64,000 nucleotides of DNA, taken from contig OZ037772.1 in the NCBI GenBank assembly GCA_964035545.1, positions 6,153,389 to 6,217,388 of the forward strand, in the 5' to 3' direction. The notes beneath the pieces were generated by a model. That model was given only the letters and a program-made list of their open reading frames with translations. It was not told where the DNA came from and made no database searches. The translations under genes and the position numbers were made by a program. Below, piece after piece: positions 25,266 through 38,268 of this stretch (positions within the stretch are counted from its first letter, which is position 1; each line of letters starts with the position of its first letter). Origin of the DNA: Bugula neritina (taxonomy: Eukaryota; Bryozoa; Gymnolaemata; Cheilostomatida; Bugulidae).

Positions 25266-26583
25266 TTGCGAGTTCATATACCGCAACATTTCATAACCAC
25301 CCTCTGTCCCTGTGGTGAATTTAGTTACCACAGGGACTATATCCTTCGACATCAACGCACCATGGGGTGCCACGTGGGACAACTGTACGACGTGGACCGA
25401 CGCAGCTTTCCTACCTTCTTGAATCTAATAAAACCCTTCATCACAGATCTTCCCGTTTCGAGCGGCTGAAACAAGGGTTCCCATCTCCCCGCCTCATCAC
25501 ATACAGACCGTGTCCGAGGCCTCGCAAGTATAAGACACCCGCCAGACCCCCTCCTTCTCCCCCAGCACAAACTATACCCCGTCCCACCTCCCTACCACGA
25601 GTCGTCCTACAGAGGATTGAAGTACTTAGGAAACGACGCTGTCCCTCCCCCGTTTGCTCACAACCTTCCAACAAGCGATGCTGGCACTCCTCCTCCCCAA
25701 ACGGCACTCCACTACCGTTCAGAATCTGAAAGAAGTCGAACTCCGGATCCACGACCTAGAGACCGAAGTGCAACGGCTGACCCCCTAGAGTGGCTGCCGC
25801 CGCCTCAGAGCTCAAAGCCCTCCGTGCCTTCGTGACCTTACTCAAGCGGGGTGACCAGGACTGAGTGTCCACCCCTCCACACTGCCCCAACACCCGTCTG
25901 TGTGACGACTCCCCGGTGTCGCGGAAGAAGCAATACTCCCCTTCCCCCCTCTGCTTACTCTACACAACTGCAGGTGGTGTCTCTCTCTTTTTCTTCCCCT
26001 CTCTCCCCGTGTCGTCTCCTTCATCTCGGTGCCGTAGGATCTCCTCGTATAAACACCATTTCTGATTGTTGTATTACTTTCTTTTTTTTATTTTTTTATA
26101 TAGACTGTGGGTCCAACAGTTTTGTCTTTCCTTACATAGTTTTAACCGTAAATATATCAAAGAGTTTTTTTGGTCTTATATTTTTTATGTGATACTTTTG
26201 ACACTCAGATTTATCGCTGCAGATGTTTTACTTGTTTTATATTTTTGTTAGGTATCAGGAAGGTGTGCTTCCTGCTGGGGGGGGGCGGTGTAATGGGGCG
26301 TGGAGTATACGTCCCACGTACCCTCCACCAATCAAACGCTATTATTAGTTATTCCCGCCAGTGTTGAGTCACGCAGGTCGCAAACAGGCTGAATTCATAT
26401 TAAGACTAGCAGTGATGCGATGCAGTAATAGTAAATGGTGACACGCAATATATATTTTTCCTTGGATTATATTTTATACAATAAAGACAATAATAATTAA
26501 TACCAGTGGATTATTATTGACTCGACACACTAACTAGACTTACTAGGAAACCCACGCAGCTATTGTGCGTCGCACAATATACA
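25266..26583 (+). mobile_element. 3' end of a Ty3/Gypsy-like LTR retrotransposon
   Basis: A GC-richer block than its surroundings. It ends in a G-rich polypurine tract (about 26276-26288) followed directly by an LTR-like unit. The 5' end of the block encodes a short Cys/His peptide (CPCGEF, then RHQRTMGCHVGQLY) followed by a proline- and arginine-rich stretch, with frames overlapping or shifted. No reverse transcriptase, integrase or 5' LTR is in the window, so the element is 5'-truncated. The Gypsy assignment rests only on the tract/LTR layout and is tentative. Confidence 0.5.
26289..26583 (+). repeat. 3' LTR (about 295 bp)
   Basis: It starts TGTAATGGGG immediately after a polypurine tract and ends CACAATATACA, giving the canonical TG...CA ends. 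A poly(A) signal AATAAA lies near 26480. No second direct copy is visible, so the 5' LTR was lost or lies elsewhere. The family (i) repeat resumes at its right edge, so the element inserted in that repeat. Confidence 0.6.
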
Positions 26584-27958
26584 GGCATTCTCTGGTTTAA
26601 GTATAATATAAACAACTTGACCGGTATTTGCTAGTGCTAGTGACCTGTTGTAATTGGTCCACTAAAATTATTTCTCAGTGCACTATTGATAACAGCAGAG
26701 GCAACAAATTGCAAAAAAATTCTGGCTCACCAGAATAGCGGAGTACATGCGCCAACTGGCAGCATACTAAAAATACACAGACAAATGTCAAGGTGGAAAG
26801 ACATGGTGCTTTAACAGACATTATTCAACCTTGTCATTACTAAAAATGGGAAAGGGGTTGAAAAAGCGGAGCAAGGAAGTGATGGACTTGCTTGAAGTGT
26901 AGTTTCAAAACTAGTCAACAAGATCTTGGATAAGAAAGGTAGGCCATTGACTACAGCGACTAGTACAAAAATTAGGAGTGATCGCCTAATCCTAAATACT
27001 TGTCTCATGTAGTGGAGAAAATACAAAAGTGATTGACCAAGATGAGAAGTACACAACTAGGGAATTTGAGAAATTGTAAAGTTATGCCCGGAATGGCAGT
27101 GACAACCAAAACATCGACCATTAAAAACATGCCAGAGGCCCAATTTCAGAAGATCAGGTGGTAGAAAATTAGAAATGAGGTAAGAAAGAAGTATCCAGGA
27201 AAGTTAGAAGAGATGTTAGAGGAAAGTATAGAAGAGAAACAACCTGTCTGAGAGACAACACATCCATGGGCTTTGATGATGGCTCAACAGGAGAATGGGG
27301 AGAACTAAGATTGGAAACATGCATAGAACAAGAGTTACGGTTCTGGAAACCGGAGGTTGCGGAAAAATTATTGAAAAAAGTTGTACACAAGGAGTAGCAA
27401 ACAAGATGAGAGGAAAATCACGAGGTGTACAAAAACGATATTGTGAGTGCAAAACAGACTGTGGTACTCCCAAAAGAAAGTCATAGAAAAATATATATTG
27501 GAATTTAAAAAATAATGGGCAAAGAGTGATTTATACAGACTCGCCAGGACTAGGAAAAAGTGGGATCAAGATATTGATCGTTTGGCATTTGTGAAAAATA
27601 TGCAAAAAATCTCACAAAATAATCTCGCATAAAATTTTAAGTTTATATTATATAAATACCTTACAATAATAACTACTCCTTATATTTATTTAGTAAGTTT
27701 TAACTTTATAATATAATGCAAAATAAAGTACACCACTAAGTATATTTATTATTATACAATTATTTGTGAAATGAAAACTGAAAATTAACACAGGAATTCT
27801 AACAGTATTGCTGTGTAATGCTGAGCAATGTATGTGGGTTATAATATATAACCATTACCTTGTATATCTATATAGTTTTAGAATAGGCTCTATTTAATTA
27901 TAATATGGAACTTTGTTTAGTAGTTAACTGACATAACCTTAACCTGTAAATTAGAGGC
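26584..27958. other. Repeat-derived intergenic DNA
   Basis: It continues families (i) and (ii) of the 20-25 kb mosaic (26582-26910). From about 27050 to 27550 is a less AT-rich stretch with broken frames (for example KKYPGKLEEM on the plus strand). It may be a dead retrotransposon coding piece, but I cannot assign it. Confidence 0.4.
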
Positions 27959-28119
27959 AGGTGCAGTAATGGAGAAATTGAGAAAAGCCTGTGTTCTAAA
28001 TTAAAAATGTAGCTTACAAAGTTGTGTTTTCAAAAGAATTTCAACCTGCACCCCAAACTAAAACTTAATAACAAAATTTGAAAAACTTAGGCTATCTCAA
28101 TTTCTCCACCACTGCTCCT
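27959..28119. mobile_element. MITE, 161 bp, with 24-bp imperfect TIRs
   Basis: The left end is AGGTGCAGTAATGGAGAAAT. The right end is the inverted counterpart (tttctccaccactgctcct). Related copies lie at 34701-34860, 37496-37656, about 38785-38903, about 46291-46390 and 57915-58056. The outer 16-20 bp match the ends of the large KDZ element (41674 and 57026), which suggests trans-mobilisation by that transposase. Confidence 0.7.
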
Positions 28120-30614
28120 AAATGAAAATTACGTATACAGTATAGAATATAATAATGCCGTCTAATATTATATTGCTGTTCAATACTAATACAGTTGATT
28201 GATATCACTTATCTGAAACTTGGCTCCAGAGTTTTGTCTTCCACTTCACTATTGCTGCCGTTTCACATGCTGCCTCTGCAAATATTTTAATATTTTTTGT
28301 AAACAAAAGCAATGTTTACAAATCAACAGATACATCAGAAAATGCTTAGTAAACCAGCTTGAGGCACACATTACTAGACAGTAAATTCTCTCTTGTATAT
28401 CGGAACCATGACTACACAGTTAGAATCACACAAGTTTAATTGTCAATTATACGAATGTAGCTACTTTGTTTAACTCACATCATTATTAAACCAGCGCACA
28501 TTTACAGAAACACACATTCACTGAAACATATAAGTTCACAAATACCACCTCCAGCCTACAGTCCACAACACAGTGTGTTGATAGATACGTTCTGCATTGA
28601 ACTGAACAACTTGAAATATGCACGCATTTCATTAGCATTTCACATGTTTCAATTTTGCTGCATTGGCGTGATCTAGAGGCGTTTCTTGTTTCATTAATTA
28701 AAAATATTCCTAAATTATTAGCCAGTTTCAAGTCTCTGAACAAGTCACTATATATTAAATATTAGGAGTTACATGTCAGCATACATTGTACACAGCTCTC
28801 GGTAATCAAACTGAGCTATGCTAATTACTAGGTATCAATAATATGAAGTATATATGATTAGATTTATATGGGCTCTAAGAAGTGGGAAGACAACTTCTAA
28901 AAATAGAAACACTCTAAAGTTCAAAACACATAATAACATTATGCTCTTTAAAATTATATTTTGAAATTTCTGATCAAATTGCAATAAATTTAGACAACTC
29001 ATGGTTTTGATAAATTTCTTTCAAGCTTTCAAATTCTGAACTTATAATTTTGATTTTGATTTAACAACTTAAAGAAAAGCAGATATTCCATATATAGCCT
29101 ACAGACTACAGCAACAATGAGCTGCTACATAGCTAAATACAATCTAACCTGCACCTGCCTGTCAGATGAAGCTAATTTCTTTTAGCTGTCACTTTATGCT
29201 TCACAGAGCATGGATGACACCAAGGCTGGAGAGGGAGGGGGGTTCCTGTTTTACTTGACTATTCCAGAAATCTAGTGTATATTCTAGTAGCAGCTTCAAG
29301 TTAGTGGTCACTGGTAAACATAGCAATAACAGTTTGAGAATATATTACATAATGTATTACATAATATAGATGCAGTTTAATTATCTCTTTAATCTATATG
29401 TAAGTATATCCTATAAAAACAGACAAACTGACAAAGTTTAACTTTGAAATATATCTGCAATTTTGTATTCAGTTGAGATACAAGCAGATTCGACTACTTT
29501 AGCCTGAGATCTAATGACAGTTATCAACCCTTTTTCCAAATATCATTATGAGAATTAAACTGAAGCCGGGTTGCCCATACTAATCACTAGCTACAGGGTA
29601 AATATGGTGACCGTGAGAGTTTGGGCAATTATTGATTACTTTAGCAAACATTTGACTCAAGTGCAACTGATGATTTTTAAATCAACATAAAATTTGGTTT
29701 ATTAGTCATTTTGATGACATTTTCATGGTCAGTATAATGATATAAACTTACCTGAATTGTACAAACAGCTATTTATGACAACCTCAAACAGCTGCCTCCA
29801 GTTGTGAAATACAGGAAACCTCAATGATGGAGTCCAACTGTAATGGAAAAAATGGATATTGCATTTTAATAATGTAATAAACAGTCTATGACAGGTAACT
29901 GCTGCATATATTATGTTTCATATAGGGATTCCTATTTTGTATTCAACATGTATAGCAGCATGTACAGTATATATACAGAGTATATAGCAGCACGTACAGT
30001 ATATATACATAGTGTATAACAACATGTACAGTATATATACAGAGTGTATAGCAACGTGTACAGTATATATACAAAGTGTATAGCAACGTGTACAGTATAT
30101 ATACAGAGTGTATAGCAGCGTGTACAGTATATATACAGAGTGTATAGCAACGTGTACAGTATATACAAAGTGTACGTGGCATAACCAAAGTAACCAGAGG
30201 GTATATAGCTACGTATAAAAGCTTTCAATACCAGCAAAAAGGCAGTTGATTATAAACCATGATGGATTAAGCCATCTTACTGCTTCTATTATAAATATTA
30301 ACTACCAAATATGTACTAAATGGTACGTTATACCAACACTGCATGCTGACCTTGTGCCTTTAACTTCTTTTATTCTTGCAGCAGTCTATTTGTTTCCAGT
30401 TCTGTCACCTCTTTCAGTAGAAACATAATACACTGTCACAAGCTTGATTTGCTTATTATCAGCTGCTACAACAAATTGTTATGTATAGACATTACATAAT
30501 GCAATGTCCATTAATATTATTAGACATTACATGTTGCATAGTGCAATCTTACCACTGGATGGATGTCACTGTCTAGATTTACAGAAATAGCGGCTGTAAT
30601 TTGAAAAGTTAGAG
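28120..30614. other. Intergenic, no gene seen
   Basis: AT-rich DNA containing the left arm of a large inverted repeat (28745-29110) and a 32-bp minisatellite (29950-30172), both listed separately. The 85-codon and 101-codon open stretches here are not gene-like. Confidence 0.4.
29950..30172. repeat. 32-bp minisatellite
   Basis: About seven tandem copies of a 32-bp unit built around ACAGTATATATACA and TATAGCARC. Translations such as repeated CTLCIYTV are by-products of the repeat. Confidence 0.85.
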
Positions 30615-30912
30615 CAGGAGTGCAGTCCAACCTTTTCAGACAGAAGGCCACTGAAAGGGAATATTTTGTGGCAAGGGCCACATTGTAAACTTCAGCTTCA
30701 GGCCACAGCATCAGTAATTTTCAAATTAAACTGTTTCAAATTATCATGAATAATTACACAATCAAGTCCCAACTGTTGCTGCAGGCTGCATGTTTTGTAG
30801 CATGGGTAGAAAACAGTCACTGGAAATCATGCATGTGTGAAAACTAAGTTTAGCTTTATGCCTCCGAGGGCCACATAAATGTAAGCTGGGGACCACATCT
30901 TGGACAGCCCTG
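30615..30912. mobile_element. hAT-like MITE, 298 bp
   Basis: The left end is CAGGAGTGCAGTCCAACC with 'aaggccac' following. The right end is 'ggaccacat' then TTGGACAGCCCTG, the inverted counterpart. CAGG-TGTCCAA ends with GGCCAC-like subterminal sequence are typical of hAT elements. Flanking 8-mers AGTTAGAG and GATTAAAG are only partly alike. No coding capacity. Confidence 0.65.
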
Positions 30913-33599
30913 GATTAAAGGAAATGTAGCCATATTATAGATGTATGTTAGCCATTGCATTCTCAATAAAGGATTTCTCTAAGAATATTTAAAAATGTTT
31001 ACTCATAGCATGGGGTAACACATGGGTATAACTCCTGTACACTGCTTTGATATTTTAAACAAGTGGCGGAGTATAGCTATATTAGTTTTTGGGTAAATGA
31101 TGGCTTAGCGCTTGTTATTTTTAGCACAGATACTGTAAAAGATTGGATAGTAAGGGAAATCAAACATGCATAACAAAAGTTCTTCCAACTCAATATAATA
31201 TCATGTGCGTAGTTCCTATTTTGTAGCAAATGTATAGTGTGGACAGTTTTCTGTTATTAATGCAAGGTAAGTAACAGGAACCAAAAGTTAGTTACTGTAA
31301 TTCTTACACCCATGCTATCATTGTCTTATTCCTATTTAATTTATAAATTCACATTTATGTCATTTATGCAGCTTTTACACATAAGCTTACAAAACAAAGA
31401 TAACATTTTTATATTATTAAACAAACACATTTGGGGCAATGACCTTCAAACTAATTGGCCTTCTGGAATATTTATTAGTCACCCCTGTTTATAACTTGAA
31501 GTCACACAAATTATCCCTGGCAAACCTTTCAATATCACTTTACAAATTACCTAACAAAGTAACTAACACCTAGAAGAGCAAAGACAATGAATGTTAATGT
31601 TATCAGTCACAATAATACGTCATTAGGTCTTACCATATCAATATGGCTTCTAATAAATTCTTCAACTACCAACTCCATTCATCAAATCACGAAACCCCAT
31701 GAGTCTATGCAGCTGTAATAAGAAAAAATGAAATTATTATATTAAACATATACAATAAACAGCTCAGAACTAGGAACTATGAAGATGAGCATTTTATGTT
31801 TCATAAATTATGAATCAATAGTATAATTATAGTATTGTATGAGCAACATATCAACATTAGTCTGTATGATATATAGAATATTTTAATAAGTAGGACCTAA
31901 ACTTGTAATCTAAATAAAAATGATGAGTTCAGAATTGGCAGGCCTAAAAGAAATTTAACGAAACCATGAGTTGTCTAAATTTATTGCAATTTGATCAGCA
32001 GTTTGAAAAATAATTTTTAAGAGCACAATGTGTTTCTAAAACTTTTCTTTCCACTTTACAGAGAAAGTATATATGCAGACATAGTCATATATACTCCATG
32101 TTATTGATACCTATATAGTAATTAGCATAGCTAAGCTAGATTACAGAGAGCTGTGTACAATGTATATTCATATTGTATGCTGGAATGTAACTACTAAGTA
32201 CTAATTGTCTAATACATAAGTGATAGAATGAAACTTGTCTAGATACTTAAATAGCGCAAAAGATAAAAGCGGACACAACTCCAAACATGAGAATCTCTAA
32301 CTACTGCACAACTCAGAGCTGGTTATAAAACCATTCTAATCACTCCTTACTAGCTACTACTATAATATATTATATATATGATATCCAAACTTCAAACATC
32401 TCGATCAACAGACCATATATGGTCTTTTACATATATAAACAATAGCGGTTACTTTAAATTTCCAGTTTTCAAACTGACAGCCTAAAAGTTTTTGTAATTG
32501 ATGTTTATGGTGCAGCTTAATAATTTTGGGATAATTATGGTCATTAAATTTGATTAAATGAATAGCTACCAAGCCAGCTATTTGCTTTTCAATTTGATCC
32601 CTAAATTTCAAAATTATCGGTAAATTTTAACGCTACTTTCAAATGCACAATACTGCTGTCAAATTATACAGAGCCAGTTTATTTTATTTAGATTACATTT
32701 AGAAGAACATGTAAATAAACAGAAATATTAGTCACTATATTTTGAATCGTTATAAATTGAGTTTATCATTTTGAATTTTCAATTTTAAAATGGCTGCTTT
32801 GAGAGGTCTAATTAAAATGATTGATTTAGCTAGTCAATTAAGGTCTCCCGTCACTTTAAGAAGCTTTTTATAATAGAAAATACTCTTAAAATTATACTAC
32901 CCAGTTTATTTAAGGCCAAAATCAAGTGTAACTTCTTAATAATGAAATTGAAAGTTATGCAAAATTTGTTAGCAAATTTCGCGATAGACTCAAAAGAGGC
33001 ATAAAATTACATAATTTCAAAGTTGATTGCGATCGCGAACACAACTTGATTTCAGAACTTTTAAGGTTCCTAGTGAAAAGTTAACCACAGAAAATTTTTT
33101 TTTGCTAATGTCTTTTTTGGCATGGGCCTAACACTAACAGGGCTAATACTAATACAGTAATAGCAATAGCTATGAGACGTAAAAAAATTATAATCATAAT
33201 GATAATGATAAATATAGCTTATCATACAATGACAATCTATAACCATAAAAAATATATAAATTGTTAACACAAAAATATATGTTTCTATCATTCTCGTTGT
33301 AAAATCAGTTTTGTGTATTAGTTTAGATTAATATTTTTATAATTCTTACCTCAAATCCCGGGTCTCCGTCTAGTAGACTGGCTTGTCAACTGCCGTCCCA
33401 CTAGTAAATGAGTTGCTGGATCTCTACTTTTGACCAATGAAACAGCATGTATCACTTCTGCCCAATGAGAACCTCAGAAATACAAAGCTGCAGGCTGTTG
33501 AATACTTCCACAGCATAGATCAGCTCATCATAACTATAACACCACAACTCCACAGCGTGCTGTTTATCTTTCCTGTTGTTTCTATTTACACTAATAGGA
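30913..33599. other. Intergenic, no gene seen
   Basis: AT-rich DNA with the right arm of the large inverted repeat (31845-32205). No coding exon, RNA gene or clear regulatory site recognised. Confidence 0.4.
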
Positions 33600-34350
33600 T
33601 TACCTCGAGCCAGAGCCACATCACTGCAATTAAATTATATGCAGATAGAACTTGTATTATTGGCTACATTGGAAAATACTTTTATCTGCATTTAATATTC
33701 ACTCTGCTGATGAGATTGCTATAACCCTTATAGCTTACTCTCATATTGAATGGAACTAACATTGTATTGTCTAATAAAGTCAAATACCTGGAGTGTTAGT
33801 GGATCAGAATTTAAGATTGCATGAGCATGTTAATCAGTGGTTGCAACAGTATCAAGAAGAATGTATATTCTAAAGAATTTTTTATATTTTAGTTCTTATA
33901 AAACTCTAGAAAATACGTCATTTAAATGTTTCATCATGTCCCTTATCTCCTATTGTCGACCTATTATTCTCACTTGTATCTATATGCAGTGATAGAAAAG
34001 CTATCAGATAGATTTTCAAGGACTGCTCTGAACTTGGTATTTAGTATCATGACATAGATTTGCATATTCAGAAACTAACTAAAGCACTTGCCATCAAATA
34101 TATAATTATAGACAATGAACATTTTATCTATATATACTTTTGAGTCAATGCCTTCTGAAAGATATCGAACCATCGAAGATAGAGGAGCATGGGGCAGAGA
34201 TAGCTTCCTGTGACATCTTGTAAATACTTAGATTGATATTTTATTTTAATTAACCCAACAGAATTCTGACTTCTTTTCAATTTTGTTCATGCCTACTTAT
34301 TATAACCAGTATTTACATTAAATTTCACTGAAATGACATTGGTATATAAT
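33600..34350 (+). pseudogene. Degraded LINE reverse transcriptase fragment
   Basis: Broken plus-strand frames resemble the C-terminal part of a non-LTR reverse transcriptase. There is a degenerate catalytic box (KLYADRTCII where YADD is expected), then VKYLGVLVDQNLRLHEHV, then IQKLTKALAIKYI and a final SCKYLD-like end. Several stop codons interrupt it. The 3' tail (34170-34340, with 'gttcatgcctactta') recurs at about 58565-58745, a second 3'-end copy of the same family. Confidence 0.55.
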
Positions 34351-35220
34351 AAATCAATCATCCTTGCCAAAATAAATTTGCAAAACCACTGAACATGTAT
34401 AATAGAAATAATAAAATTTCCAGTTCATTGCAAAAACCGATATTATGATGTATAGTCTTAGCGCTTTCATGTTATTGCTCTCTGGGTGCTATATATGCCT
34501 GTTTCCTACTTGTCATAGTTTAGCCTAAGGCACTATAATGCGCAATAAACAGCCACCTCAACTGGGGTTGCTGCTGTTCACATTATGGATATTGGCACTT
34601 TGTTTAAATTTTATAACTTGTTTCATGTTTGATCCTGTGTTTGTGTTTGTCATTAATTATGCAGTGTGGTTCTATAACAGGACATGCGGCTTTGTAAGTT
34701 AGGAGCAGTAGTGGATAAATTGAGATAGCCAAAGCTCTTTGATTTTATTATTAAACTTTGATTTGGGGCGCAGTTTGAGATTTTTGCAAGAACATAACTT
34801 CTTGTGCTACATCTCAAATCTAGAACACAAGTTTTTCTCAGTCTCTTCATCATTGCACCTTTAACCTGAGCCTTCTAGAACTTGTGACCTAGCATTATCT
34901 CTCTCTGAATAATAATAAAAAGTGAAGGGTCCATGCATATAGGATATATTATCATATTGCATTCAGAAGGTCAATTTGAAAAGCACCTCACCTAGAGATT
35001 ATACTTCATACAAAAACAAAATAATAAACTATAATGTAGATTTTAAAAGCAAGGTTGATAGATAATGAGAACTAAGAATATAAAAGGCTATAGGTGGCTA
35101 AAAGAAAGCAATGCATCCATTATTCAACTAACTTAAAATGCTGTTGTACAAAATAATTTTTAAAGTACTACTTTTTTTTCAAAATAAAGCTATATTCAAA
35201 GCTATAATAGTGCGTGTGCG
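34351..35220. other. Intergenic with one MITE
   Basis: Apart from the MITE at 34701-34860 nothing recognisable was seen. Confidence 0.4.
34701..34860. mobile_element. MITE of the AGGTGCAG family
   Basis: The ends are AGGAGCAGTAGTGGATAAAT and an inverted counterpart finishing 'catcattgcacct'. The interior matches the copy at 27959 in reverse orientation (for example 'ttggggcgcagtttgag', then 'acataacttctt'). Confidence 0.65.
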
Positions 35221-35903
35221 TGTGCTAGTGCTAGTGCTAGTGCTAGTGCTAGTGCTAGTGCTAGTGCTAGTGCTAGTGCTAGTGCTAGTGCTAGTGCTAG
35301 TGCTAGTGCTAGTGCTAGTGCTAGTGCTAGTGCTAGTGCTAGTGCTAGTGCTAGTGCTAGTGCTAGTGCTAGTGCTAGTGCTAGTGCTAGTGCTAGTGCT
35401 AGTGCTAGTGCTAGTGCTAGTGCTAGTGCTAGTGCTAGTGCTAGTGCTAGTGCTAGTGCTAGTGCTAGTGCTAGTGCTAGTGCTAGTGCTAGTGCTAGTG
35501 CTAGTGCTAGTGCTAGTGCTAGTGCTAGTGCTAGTGCTAGTGCTAGTGCTAGTGCTAGTGCTAGTGCTAGTGCTAGTGCTAGTGCTAGTGCTAGTGCTAG
35601 TGCTAGTGCTAGTGCTAGTGCTAGTGCTAGTGCTAGTGCTAGTGCTAGTGCTAGTGCTAGTGCTAGTGCTAGTGCTAGTGCTAGTGCTAGTGCTAGTGCT
35701 AGTGCTAGTGCTAGTGCTAGTGCTAGTGCTAGTGCTAGTGCTAGTGCTAGTGCTATAGTGCTATAGTGCTATAGTGCAAGTGCTAGTGCTATAGTGCTAG
35801 TGCTATAGTGCTAGTGCTATAGTGCTAGTGCTAGTGCTATAGTGCTATAGTGCTATAGTGCTAGTGCTAGTGCTAGTGCTATAGTGCTAGTGCTAGTGCT
35901 ATA
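35221..35903. repeat. Hexanucleotide satellite (AGTGCT)n
   Basis: A nearly perfect run of about 88 AGTGCT units (to about 35753), followed by a mixed block in which 8-bp variants (ATAGTGCT) alternate with the 6-bp unit to 35903. The apparent Val-Leu repeat protein across it is an artefact. Confidence 0.95.
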
Positions 35904-36288
35904 AGGGTGTTGAAGCTCATGCATAAAGCATGATAGATTATATGCATATTTTTTCTATGGTTTTGTAATATTTAAAAGTTATATAAGTTTCACAATACTC
36001 TCTTCATGAATACAGGCAAAGATTTATCACATGAGTTTAGCATATTTATATGCCTATATACTTATAGTGAAACATATCCACACAGCTACTGAAAATTGGA
36101 AATACTAGATATTCATTCAAATTATTAATATGTTGTTGGAGAAATGATATCAATACTATTGAGGAAAGTATGCAAATCTAATACAGGTTTAGTAATTATC
36201 TGAACAGAAACAGCCATCAATATGGCACTTATAATGTCACTGCTATAGTTGTGAGACTGGAAAATCCAGCTATAATGTGCTAGCTATT

Positions 36289-36328
36289 GGGGACGGAGCA
36301 ATGGCCCTTCGGAATATGGGCTAGTCAC
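36289..36328. repeat. Isolated fragment of the outer terminal sequence
   Basis: GGGGACGGAGCAAT at 36289-36302 is the exact reverse complement of 57615-57628. It is followed by CCTTCGGAATAT and CTAGTC, which also occur at the left tip of the transposon complex (about 40807-40827). It looks like a stranded terminus of the same repeat family. Confidence 0.5.
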
Positions 36329-37495
36329 TATAGCTATTAATGCTGTATATGAATAACTCATCAACACATTCCATTGTGGCTGCTTTGTAGATGAACTAGC
36401 GGCTTGCTAGCTGTTTACTTGATTTTCATGGACTACAGAAACCTTCAATAGTTCAACCAAGTCTACATGGCTGTGAACAGAATAACTATATGGTTATACT
36501 TCACCTGGAATTATTCACCCATTATAATGCAACAATATTTATATCAGTTAAGTGCAGTATTCATGGGGCTAAAACATCTGAACTATATATATTGTATATG
36601 ACTACATGACATTGAGTCAGTTTAATATTGTAATAGTTCATATTGTAATAGTTCACTGAAATATCTTTATTTGGAAAGCACAACTGATCACTATGAACAC
36701 ATTCAAAAACAGACAATATAATTATATACAAACCACAAATATAAAGAAGATTTAGGACACAGAGGAACACAGTACAACTATAATAATATTTGCAAAACAG
36801 GTTACATAACTGCATGATGCAATGTTATGCACATTACAAATATCAAGTCATTTTGCTTGATATATAGTGCGGAAGAAAGGAGGAACTTTTAGGTAGACAA
36901 ATTATTAAAACTGCAGGTGAAAGTATATCAGAATAAATTATCAACAATGACCTTTTAACTCTATACTCTATACTCTATAAGCAGTCTCATTCAGAGCCGG
37001 GTTCACAGAGAAAGCTGCAGTTTGGTGTACATCTCACCAGCAGGAAAAAACCACATATATATTAAATTTAAGCAATTATACATTTAATTTAAAAACAGTT
37101 GAAGCTCTGGTGTCATTTGGCACCATATTTTACACAAAACTATGGAGTTTTTTGCTGTTAGATATTGTTTGTAATTTCAGTACGCATACAGTACCTGTGA
37201 TAGCAAAAAGATAAGACAGAATATTTTAGTACTGTCTCCTATGACAAGATTTTAAATTGTGGCATTGAAAAGAAAGGCTTATATTTAGAGAAACAATTAG
37301 CAGCAAAACTCAACTGTGGTAAATCAGTTGTACATCAAGCTAATATTATTGATATATATGCCATATTGAGCATGAAATATCCACCTAGAGTCCTAGACAG
37401 ATGTTTGGAGGAGACATGTCTGTGATGCGTGTAACTTGACTTCATTTGACTCAACCACTTGTTGTCAGCACTGGCAAACCGAGTAATAAAATTTA

Positions 37496-37656
37496 ACCAC
37501 AATGAATATCAAGATAGCCTCTGTTCTAGATTAAAAATGTAACAAAAGAAATTATGTGTGCTCGCAAGACTTTGAACTTAAGCACCATGCAAACCAAAAT
37601 TTAATAAAAAAAATGAAGAACTTGGGCTATGTCAAATTTTCCCCTATACTGCTCCT
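37496..37656. mobile_element. MITE of the AGGTGCAG family, eroded left end
   Basis: Same orientation and interior as the copy at 27959 (for example 'gcctctgttctagattaaaa', then 'aaacttgggctatg'). It ends in 'tactgctcct'. The left TIR is degraded. Confidence 0.55.
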
Positions 37657-38055
37657 AAGTGGAGGCAAATTTCGGTCAACTGAACTTTCTTGATATTTAA
37701 CTTGTTTTTGTAATATTATTGGTTGGACTTCTTCTGCTTGTTGTTGCAGTGGTGATAAGAGCTAATTTTAGTTATGATGACTCATTAAGTGATTAAACAT
37801 TGCCCCTACACAACTGCCTGCATGTGGGTGTTATTGAGAGAAGAGTATGACAACTCTTTCATCAGAGATGACCTGTCAAATGCAGCATCAAATGGAGACA
37901 ACAAGAGAAGATAATTCTCTTGTTGTCACAATTAACCTGTCCTTACTTATTGCAGCATACAGAGTGAAACTGGCTATAACAGGATAAACAGTTATAGACC
38001 AGGCTTCAACATGTATTGTTGATGCATGGATTACTTGCAACCAATAACTACAACT

Positions 38056-38268
38056 TACGAAAGTTTATAGTCACTATTCCTGTGAGAACCCATGATGGAA
38101 AGCTTTTTTTTTGTTAAATCAGGCTAAGGACTTATTTACATGAGACACAGGAGCAATTATGACCGGATGCTTTTCCTAATATCACCAATGGCCTTTGTCC
38201 GGTGAACCCATGACTTTGTATTTACTAAGCAAACGCTCTAAGCCCTAGACTACGGTTGCTCCTTCAAC
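38056..38268 (-). repeat. tRNA-derived SINE, copy 4
   Basis: Reverse-oriented copy: 'agtttatagtcac' on the left, 'ggctaaggactta' and 'aggagcaattatgacc' in the middle, and the tRNA-like head at the right (ending 'ctagactacggttgctcc'). Confidence 0.75.

Larger units (their letters stand above)
28745..32205. repeat. Large imperfect inverted repeat, arms about 360 bp
   Basis: The left arm (28745-29110) and right arm (about 31845-32205) are inverted copies. Both contain, in opposite directions, 'aattgcaataaatttagac', 'aactcatggttt', 'tatcaataa' and 'gctatgctaattact'. Identity is roughly 75-85 percent by eye. The 2.7-kb spacer includes a minisatellite and a hAT-like MITE and has no evident transposase. 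It could be the ends of a decayed foldback element or two opposed copies of one repeat. Confidence 0.65.

Noticed and set aside
29932-30237. 101-codon and 81-codon Tyr/Cys-rich frames on the minus strand
   Set aside because: They follow the 32-bp minisatellite and repeat with its period.
35138-35758. 206-codon frame of alternating Val and Leu
   Set aside because: It is the translation of the AGTGCT hexamer satellite; all frames across a clean hexamer stay open. There is no sign of a real gene.
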